From contig JBJXGV010000008.1 of NCBI GenBank assembly GCA_046160485.1, positions 1-64,000 on the forward strand: a stretch of 64,000 nucleotides of DNA. Direction: 5' to 3'. Below are positions 1 to 5,475 of this stretch, piece by piece (the first letter of the stretch is position 1; each line of letters begins with the position of its first letter). Both the position numbers and the translations under genes were made by a program. The notes under the pieces were generated by a model, which made no database searches, was not told the origin of the DNA, and saw only the letters and a list, made by a program, of their open reading frames with translations. This stretch comes from JBJXGV01 sp046160485. Lineage in GTDB: Bacteria; Orphanbacterota; Orphanbacteria; JBJXGV01.

Positions 1-230
1 TATGCGGCTCTGACGCCGCGAGCGTTAACCCGCGATCGAGCGTGGCGGCATGTCCGCCACCTGTCGGCCTCTCTCGCGAGAGAACCCGACTCTACGACCG
101 CGAGCCGGTCGTTCCATACTGTCTAGTTCTGGGTTCGCGACGAGAGTGCGGCGCGCCGGTGTGCGACGGCGGCGCGCCGCGGTTGCTCGACGACTCTCGG
201 CCACGCGTCCGCGCGCCGGCGCGCGCCGAG
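1..230. other. Left-edge stretch with no gene seen
   Basis: This GC-rich stretch lies downstream of the peroxidase gene that ends at 231. I see no reading frame with a ribosome binding site or a recognisable protein, only open frames caused by high GC. It could hold that gene's terminator, but no convincing hairpin with a T-run is visible. Confidence 0.4.
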
Positions 231-2192
231 TTATCGCAAGAGCACTGCGCGGCGCGTCTCGGTCGTCGCGCCCGCCGCGAGGCGATAGAAATAAACTCCC
301 GCCGCGGCTTCGCTCCCGAAGTCGTCGCGCCCGTCCCACGTCACGCGATACTCGCCGGCGGGTTGATGCGACGCCTCGACGAGGCGCCGGACCGCACGCC
401 CCGCCGCATCGTAGATCGCGAGCTGAACCGGCGCGCCCTCGAACATCTCATAGCGAATCGACGTCTCCGGCCGGAACGGGTTCGGGCTGTTCGGATGCAA
501 CCGGAACGCCTGCGCGACGACGGGCGTCACACTGGTCGCCGCGCCGGAGCCCGTGCCGAAGATCGTGAAGCTAAATCCGGCCGACGCGGCCACGCCGCCC
601 GGCGCCGCCGGATCGAAAACGAACCAGCGCCCGAAGAATTCGTCGCCGACGAGATCTGGGGCGTCGGGAATCGCGAGCGTCACCGACGACACGCCGTCGC
701 CGGCGCCCGCCCCCGAAAGCGTCACGCTGATCGAAGCGAATGACGGCGACGATGGTATCGACGGGCCCGCGCCGGGGTCGACGCTGTCGATCACTAGAAG
801 CGCCTCCGCACCGCCGAGCCCAGAGTAGACGCCGACCGTGAACGCCGGATTTCCCGCGAGCGGCGGCTCGATCGCGACAACCGACGGAACGATGCCTCCT
901 GCGCCGGCCGCGCCCGTGCCGAAAAGCTGCGGCACGCGCGACGACTCGGAGTAGAGCACCGGCCTGTCGAACGGCGCCGACTCGCTCGCGACGCGCGCGT
1001 CGGTGAGCGGCCGCCGCAGGAACGCCGCGAGCGCCGCCTTTTGCTGCGCCGTCAGGTTCAGCGGCACGATGAGCGGGCTCTTGTTCGGCGCGTTGAAATC
1101 TCCCCCGCGATCATAGAAATCGATCACGTCCTCGAGCGTCGCGAACTGGCCGTTGTGGAAGTACGGCGCGCGCTCGGCGACGTTGCGCAGACCCGGAGTG
1201 CGGAACGCGCCGCGGTCGATCGGCGCGCCCGTGAACTCGAATCGCCCGAGGTCCTCGTTGACCGGGCGCACGCCGATGTAGTGGAAAATTTCATCGGTGA
1301 ATCGATTCCCGGCGTGGCAGTTGTTGCAGCTGAGCGTATTGAAGAGCCCGCGGCCCTGGTTCTCGAGCGGCGTCAGCGTCGCCGTGCCCGCGAGAACGGA
1401 GTCGAACGGCGTGCGGTTCGAGAAGAGAGTGCGCTCGTAGCTGGCGATCGCCATCGCGATGCGCGCCGGAGTCACGACCGAGGTGCCGAACGCCTCGGCG
1501 AAGAGATCGGAGTACGCGCGGCCGTCGATCCACTCGGCGAGCGCGGGCGGCACGAGCGGCGAGAGAACGAGGGGCTGCGCCGATTCGATGCGCGAGGCGA
1601 CATCGCTCCAATCGCGTCCCGAATGCGCCATCTCGACGCTGCTGACGGGCGGCCCCGCCGCCTGGCTCTCGAGCGCGCCGCCCGCGGGGAGCACGACCGC
1701 GCCCGTGAGCGGATCGAGGAACTCCGCCGTCGCGCGGCCGTCCCAGAAGAGAAGCGGCGAGTAGGCCGCGTCGACCGCGGACTTGCTGCGCCGCCCCGTG
1801 ACCTGGTTCGCGAAACCGAAGTCCGCGGACCACTCGTATGCGCCGCTCGCGAGCGAAAGCGGAACGCCGGGCGAGCCGACGATGTCGTCGGCCGTGCCGA
1901 ACACGAGATCGGGCCCCGGATGCGTCGACGCCGCTTCCGCCGAGAGCGATCGCGGATCGGAGCTGCCTGCGCCCGAAATGTGGCACGTCCCGCACGCGAC
2001 CGTGCGCGTCGACGACATCTGCTCCTCCCAGAAGAGCGCCTTCCCGAGATTGATCTTCGCGGCGGATTGAGGATTGCCGGCAGGAATCGGCGGCGGAGCG
2101 AGCGGCTGAAGCGGCGGCGGCGGTTGAGCGGCAGCGATTGCGGCGAACGAGAGCGTGAACAACGCGAGCAACAACGGGGGAAGTGATCGCAT
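231..2192 (-). CDS. Secreted di-heme cytochrome c peroxidase (MauG/CCP family) with FlgD-like C-terminal tail
   Basis: The 653-residue protein starts with a signal peptide (about 1-22, cleavage near AAAQ). It has two c-type heme motifs, CGTCH at 67-71 and CNNCH at 289-293, spaced as in bacterial di-heme peroxidases. Blocks such as LLFWDGRA, FRTPGLRNVA.RAPYFHNG and LEDVIDFYDRGG are typical of the MauG/CCP family, whose members reduce hydrogen peroxide or oxidise proteins in the periplasm. Residues from about 570 form an FlgD-Ig-like tail (PNPFRPETSIRYEM, then GVYFYRLAAG) shared with other secreted proteins in the window, so it is probably surface-displayed or sorted. The ATG at 2192 has AAAGGA about 11 nt upstream. 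The substrate cannot be told from sequence. Heme attachment would need a system such as the CcsBA protein at 12202-14511. Confidence 0.88.
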   Translation of the reverse strand: MRSLPPLLLALFTLSFAAIAAAQPPPPLQPLAPPPIPAGNPQSAAKINLGKALFWEEQMSSTRTVACGTCHISGAGSSDPRSLSAEAASTHPGPDLVFGTADDIVGSPGVPLSLASGAYEWSADFGFANQVTGRRSKSAVDAAYSPLLFWDGRATAEFLDPLTGAVVLPAGGALESQAAGPPVSSVEMAHSGRDWSDVASRIESAQPLVLSPLVPPALAEWIDGRAYSDLFAEAFGTSVVTPARIAMAIASYERTLFSNRTPFDSVLAGTATLTPLENQGRGLFNTLSCNNCHAGNRFTDEIFHYIGVRPVNEDLGRFEFTGAPIDRGAFRTPGLRNVAERAPYFHNGQFATLEDVIDFYDRGGDFNAPNKSPLIVPLNLTAQQKAALAAFLRRPLTDARVASESAPFDRPVLYSESSRVPQLFGTGAAGAGGIVPSVVAIEPPLAGNPAFTVGVYSGLGGAEALLVIDSVDPGAGPSIPSSPSFASISVTLSGAGAGDGVSSVTLAIPDAPDLVGDEFFGRWFVFDPAAPGGVAASAGFSFTIFGTGSGAATSVTPVVAQAFRLHPNSPNPFRPETSIRYEMFEGAPVQLAIYDAAGRAVRRLVEASHQPAGEYRVTWDGRDDFGSEAAAGVYFYRLAAGATTETRRAVLLR

Positions 2193-2448
2193 CTGGCGGG
2201 GTCCTTTCGTTTGGAGCGTGCCTCGCGCCGGGTCGGGGCCGGCGAACTTGCGCGCGCACTGGCAAGTCTCGCTCCAATCGCGCAGAGAGTGGGCGCGCGG
2301 GGCCGAGGAATTGCGCGGCCAACGAGATACGCGCCGCGCGACGCACCCTGTACGCGGCGAATGCGCGGTCGTACGCGCCGCGCCGCGTTCGCGATCGCGC
2401 GTGCGACCGAACGCGGCGGACGTTTACGTGCGCAGGAGACCGAGCGGG

Positions 2449-3528
2449 CTAGCGCGGTCCGACCGCGATGAAGTAGAAAGGCTTGTCGACGAGCGTCCCG
2501 CCGCCCGTCACGGTCTTGATCGTTACGGCCGACGCCGTGGCGCCGGCCGGCATCGCCACATGCGCGCCGCCAAACCATTCCGCGGAAGCGGTAACGGCCG
2601 GAGTCGAGCCGAGGGCGAAGAATTCGGTGAAGAAGATCGTGTAGGTTCCCGTGCTCGAGTGCCCCACCGTGAACCCAGCACCATCCAGAATGCTTCCGTT
2701 CGAGGCGACCCTGCCACGCAGCATGCGTAGCGTCTCCGTGGCGCCGGTGGCCTGATATTGACCGCTCGTGCCGAGTTTTATGTCGCCGCGAACATCGAGC
2801 TTCGCGGCGGGCGCCGTCGTGCCGACTCCCATGAAGCCGGTGGTCTGCACGATGAAGTGCTTGTTCCCGCCGCCGCCGACGCTCTCGAGCTTCAGCGCCG
2901 ACCCAGACCCAGTACCTTGCTGCCGGAACACCCAGGAGCGCTCGCTCGCTAACCAGAGGAGGTCGGCCTGATCGCCCAGGTTCTCGACCAGCATCGCCCC
3001 GCCGCGCACGTCCAGCCTGGCGGTGGGTGCCGTCGTGCCGATGCCGACGTTGCCGTTGTCGTCGACGAACACGGCGCTCGCTGGCGAGCCATCGGCGGCG
3101 TCGAGCGAGAACGCCGAGTTGGCGTGGCTGGCTATGGGTGCGGCCGTGAGCTGCTGGCGTGGAGCCAGCACGACGAAACCGGTCGCGTCGGCGCACGAGA
3201 GCCCGGTGTCCCCGCGGACCTCGATCTCGAGGTGGCGCTGCGCCGTCGTGGCAAACTGCTGGCCGAAGTCGAGCTGCGCGGTGAAGGCGCCCTCGACGAC
3301 GTTCACGTTGTCGGAGCAGAGCGTGGAACCAAGCTGCGCGCCTCCCGCCGCCGCGTCGAACAGGCGAAAGCGAAAATCGTGCAGACCGCTGGTGGGCGTG
3401 CCGGAGTCGTCCAGCGAACCCTGATACGTGAAAACGGTCGATTGCGCCAGAGCGTGCGGCGCCAAAGCCACCGCGCTCAGCACCAGTGCGAGTGCCAAGC
3501 TTCGCTGCGCAATTCGTGTCAGCGTCAT
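2449..3528 (-). CDS. Secreted fibre-like repeat protein, copy 1
   Basis: The 359-residue protein has a signal peptide (about 1-28, ALA|QS), then a conserved N-terminal domain beginning TVFTYQGSLDDSG and running through RFRLFDAAAGGAQLGSTLC and APRQQLTAAPIASHAN. Next come VGIGTTAPTARLDVRG-type repeats, twice, of the kind found in bacterial and phage fibre or trimeric surface proteins. It ends in a conserved FYFIAVGPR. Two full paralogs (25119-26246, 29035-30153) and one decayed copy (34290-34559) lie in the window. No S74 chaperone domain is visible. The ATG at 3528 is preceded by an AGGAGG-type site, and a TGTCAC-N14-CGTCGCATG element lies about 95 nt upstream. It is downstream of the peptide-TPR pair on the same strand. 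A structural or adhesive surface role is inferred; the function is unknown. Confidence 0.8.
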   Translation of the reverse strand: MTLTRIAQRSLALALVLSAVALAPHALAQSTVFTYQGSLDDSGTPTSGLHDFRFRLFDAAAGGAQLGSTLCSDNVNVVEGAFTAQLDFGQQFATTAQRHLEIEVRGDTGLSCADATGFVVLAPRQQLTAAPIASHANSAFSLDAADGSPASAVFVDDNGNVGIGTTAPTARLDVRGGAMLVENLGDQADLLWLASERSWVFRQQGTGSGSALKLESVGGGGNKHFIVQTTGFMGVGTTAPAAKLDVRGDIKLGTSGQYQATGATETLRMLRGRVASNGSILDGAGFTVGHSSTGTYTIFFTEFFALGSTPAVTASAEWFGGAHVAMPAGATASAVTIKTVTGGGTLVDKPFYFIAVGPR

Positions 3529-3623
3529 GTTGAAGATCCTCCTGTAAGGAACGTCTGTGGTGAGCCACTCGCTGGATGATGCGCCGGCGCCGGATCCGAC
3601 TCGTCGACCGACCCTCTTACGCT

Positions 3624-3652
3624 CATGCGACGGACTCGCGCGCCACGTGACA
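3624..3652 (-). promoter_or_regulatory. ECF-type promoter-like element upstream of fibre gene 1
   Basis: On the minus strand the sequence reads TGTCAC, 14 nt, then CGTCGCATG. The same two blocks with exactly the same spacing occur upstream of the peptide gene (4657-4685) and two FlgD-tail genes (9211-9239, 15239-15267). The TGTCAC/CGTC architecture resembles promoters of some ECF sigma groups. It lies 95 nt upstream of the start codon. The promoter role is inferred from recurrence and layout. Confidence 0.5.
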
Positions 3653-3697
3653 CGGCGACGAAAGAAATCGTGGGCCTCGGCGCCGGCGTTTCGGCGG

Positions 3698-4414
3698 CTA
3701 GGAGGAAGCCGATCGCTCGATCGTCGCGAGGTTCGCGCGCGCGTGCGCGAGATCGGGGTGCGTCGCGCCGAGCCGCTTCTTCATGATCGCGACGGCGCGA
3801 CGGGCAAGCGACCCCGCCTCCGGCGTGCGCCCGGCGAGGTGCAAACACGCGGCGAGGTTCTCGAGCACGTAGCCGACCTCGCGATGCTCGCGCCCGAGGC
3901 GCCGCTCGAAGATCGCAAGCGCGCGCCGGTGGAGCGCCAGAGCCTCCGTGTGGCGGCCGAGGCCGTCGAGGATTCCCGCAAGCGCGGCGACGTCGCGCGC
4001 GACGTCCGCGTGATCCTCGCCGAGAGCGCGCTCGCGCAACGCAACGGCGCGACGCGCGAACGGCTCGCCCCGCGCGTGGCGCCCGCGCGCGTGCTCGATC
4101 CCGCCGAGATTGTGATAGAGCGTCGCGAGCCGAGGATCATCCGCGCCGAAACGGCGGCGCACAATTCGTAACGCGCGCAGATAGGCACGCGCGCCGTCAT
4201 CGAAGCGGCCCTGGTGCTTGTGGATGACCCCAAGGCTATTGAGCAGCGCGACCTCGAGCGCGGCGGCGTCCACACCCCCGCGCTCGACAAGATCGAGCGC
4301 GCGCGCAACCCGATCCCCGGCGGCGGCGTAACGTCCCGCGGCGCGATCACGCTCGCCCATCTCCGCGAGCCACCGTGCGCGCATCGCCGAAAACCATCGA
4401 GGCACTCGACTCAC
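3698..4414 (-). CDS. Cytoplasmic kinesin-light-chain-type TPR protein paired with secreted peptide 1
   Basis: The 238-residue protein has no signal peptide or membrane segment and no HTH or enzyme domain. It consists of about four TPR units of about 42 residues from residue ~50 (ALLNSLGVIHKHQGRFDDGA, LATLYHNLGGIEHARGR, AALAGILDGLGRHTEAL, YVLENLAACLHLAGRTPEA), i.e. TPR_10/TPR_12-like protein-protein interaction repeats. It aligns over its whole length with the protein at 23769-24593, which has one extra C-terminal repeat. The apparent start is GTG at 4414, with little ribosome-binding signal; an in-frame ATG lies ten codons later (4384). The gene begins 75 nt after the stop of the 38-codon peptide gene on the same strand and is probably co-transcribed with it. 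A peptide-binding or adaptor role is inferred from this pairing only. Confidence 0.82.
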   Translation of the reverse strand: MSRVPRWFSAMRARWLAEMGERDRAAGRYAAAGDRVARALDLVERGGVDAAALEVALLNSLGVIHKHQGRFDDGARAYLRALRIVRRRFGADDPRLATLYHNLGGIEHARGRHARGEPFARRAVALRERALGEDHADVARDVAALAGILDGLGRHTEALALHRRALAIFERRLGREHREVGYVLENLAACLHLAGRTPEAGSLARRAVAIMKKRLGATHPDLAHARANLATIERSASS

Positions 4415-4489
4415 CGCAGCAACCCCATCGAACGCGCGCGGCCCCGGCGCGGCGACCCGTCTACCACGCCGGGCACCGCAGGCGTTCCG

Positions 4490-4606
4490 CTAGCCGCGCA
4501 GACGCGTCTGGTTGTGATTCGCGGAGAGCTTCGCCGCGCAGACCGCGGGTAGCATCGAGACGATGGCGACGGCAAGCGCGAACGCGGTGACGATCAGCTT
4601 CTTCAT
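4490..4606 (-). CDS. 38-residue secreted peptide precursor 1 (NHNQTRLRG tail)
   Basis: The product starts MKKLIVTAFALAVAIVSM, a classic Sec signal (n-region KK, hydrophobic core, AVCA/CAA cleavage region), and leaves a mature tail of only 13-14 residues, KLSANHNQTRLRG. The ATG at 4606 has a strong ribosome binding site, GGAGG with a 7-nt spacer. A longer in-frame upstream start is less likely because it would hide the signal sequence. A paralog of identical length lies at 24712-24828. Within NHNQ[T/S]RLRG the two genes differ at four synonymous third positions and by one conservative change, which indicates selection on the peptide. It is followed by a TPR gene in both places. It could be an exported signalling peptide, or a tiny membrane-anchored protein if the signal is not cleaved. 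I do not recognise the family. Confidence 0.75.
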   Translation of the reverse strand: MKKLIVTAFALAVAIVSMLPAVCAAKLSANHNQTRLRG

Positions 4607-4630
4607 GTCGGATCCTCCAGTTCGGGTTGC

Positions 4631-4648
4631 GCCGCCGTTAGCGGCGGC
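4631..4648 (-). promoter_or_regulatory. 5'-leader hairpin of peptide gene 1
   Basis: A perfect 7-bp GC stem (GCCGCCG / CGGCGGC) with a TTAG loop lies between the putative promoter (4657-4685) and the ribosome binding site (about 4614-4618). It would sit at the very 5' end of the transcript. A similar hairpin precedes peptide gene 2 (24872-24890). It could stabilise the mRNA or tune translation. Chance is possible in such GC-rich DNA. Confidence 0.4.
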
Positions 4649-4656
4649 TGCCGGTA

Positions 4657-4685
4657 CATGCGACGATTTCCGCACGCGAGTGACA
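4657..4685 (-). promoter_or_regulatory. ECF-type promoter-like element upstream of peptide gene 1
   Basis: The minus strand reads TGTCAC, 14 nt, CGTCGCATG, followed by TACC. The CGTCGCATG block ends 50 nt before the ATG at 4606 and just ahead of the leader hairpin. It is the same bipartite element, same spacing, as at 3624-3652, 9211-9239 and 15239-15267. An ECF sigma gene starts about 135 bp away in the opposite direction (4819). The promoter role is inferred. Confidence 0.5.
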
Positions 4686-4818
4686 TGAAATCCGCCGGAT
4701 TGTGCTCGGAGCGGCCGATCGACTACGATCGTCGGGCCGCGCGCACCCGGTTGCGGTCAAACTTCAATGAGGCGAGAGGGATCGATGCAAGAGTCGGTGG
4801 CGATGGTCGCGGCCGCGA

Positions 4819-5457
4819 GTGCGCAGATCGGCGCGGCCCGCGGTGGCTGACGCGGAAGGCGGCTCGAACACGCCGCGTCCGGCGCCCGAGGGATCGGACG
4901 CGTTCTTCGCGCAGGTGTACGACGAGCTGCGCGCGATCGCGCACGCACGCATGCGCGGCGAACGGACAGGCCAGACGATCCAGTCGACGGAACTCGTGCA
5001 CGAGGCGTATCTGCGAATCGGTTCGCGCGAAGGAGTCGAGTGGCGCAATCGCGGCCACTTCTTCGCGGCCGCCGCGGAGGCGATGCGGCGAATCCTCATC
5101 GAGCGCGCGCGGGCGAAAGGACGAACGAAGCGCGGCGGAGACACTGACGGCCGCCCCGCACCGAAGGTCTCGCTCGACCTCGAAGAGGTCGCGGCGCTCG
5201 CCGACGATCGCGATCCCGAGACGATCCTCGCGCTCGACCGCGCGATCGAGCGGCTCGCGGCGCAAGACCCGCGCATCGCGGAGATCGTGAAACTGCGCTT
5301 CTACGCTGGACTCAGCGTCGAGGAAGTCGCCGAGGCGCTCGAGGTTTCGGCGCGCACGGTACTGCGCGATTGGGCGTTCGCGCGCGCGTGGCTCTACGGG
5401 CAGCTTTCGTCGGACACGCAGCGCGACGCGCCGCCCGAGCCGCGCGAAGGCGCGTAG
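4819..5457 (+). CDS. ECF-type RNA polymerase sigma factor (kinase-associated, TIGR02999-like)
   Basis: The 212-residue protein has the region 2 signature FFAQVYDELRAIAHARMRGE...QSTELVHEAYLRI and a region 4 HTH (IVKLRFYAGLSVEEVAEALE, then VSARTVLRDWAFARAWLY). This matches the ECF family common in Acidobacteria, Planctomycetes and relatives, whose members usually neighbour Ser/Thr kinases. There is no anti-sigma gene. The start is GTG at 4819; GTG at 4843 (MADAEGGSN) is also possible. It is transcribed divergently from the peptide-TPR pair and convergently with the kinase at 5476-8412, with only 18 bp between the stops. The usual arrangement, seen at 49086-49691 with 46562-49081, is co-directional. 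The regulon may include the genes with TGTCAC-N14-CGKCGCAYG elements (inference). Confidence 0.88.
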   Translation: MRRSARPAVADAEGGSNTPRPAPEGSDAFFAQVYDELRAIAHARMRGERTGQTIQSTELVHEAYLRIGSREGVEWRNRGHFFAAAAEAMRRILIERARAKGRTKRGGDTDGRPAPKVSLDLEEVAALADDRDPETILALDRAIERLAAQDPRIAEIVKLRFYAGLSVEEVAEALEVSARTVLRDWAFARAWLYGQLSSDTQRDAPPEPREGA

Positions 5458-5475
5458 ACGCCGCGACGCGTCGCG

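Noticed and set aside
4785..4850. 21-codon leader ORF overlapping the ECF sigma start
   Set aside because: It has only a weak ribosome binding site and no conserved or regulatory codon pattern. It may matter for choosing the sigma start but cannot be supported as a gene.
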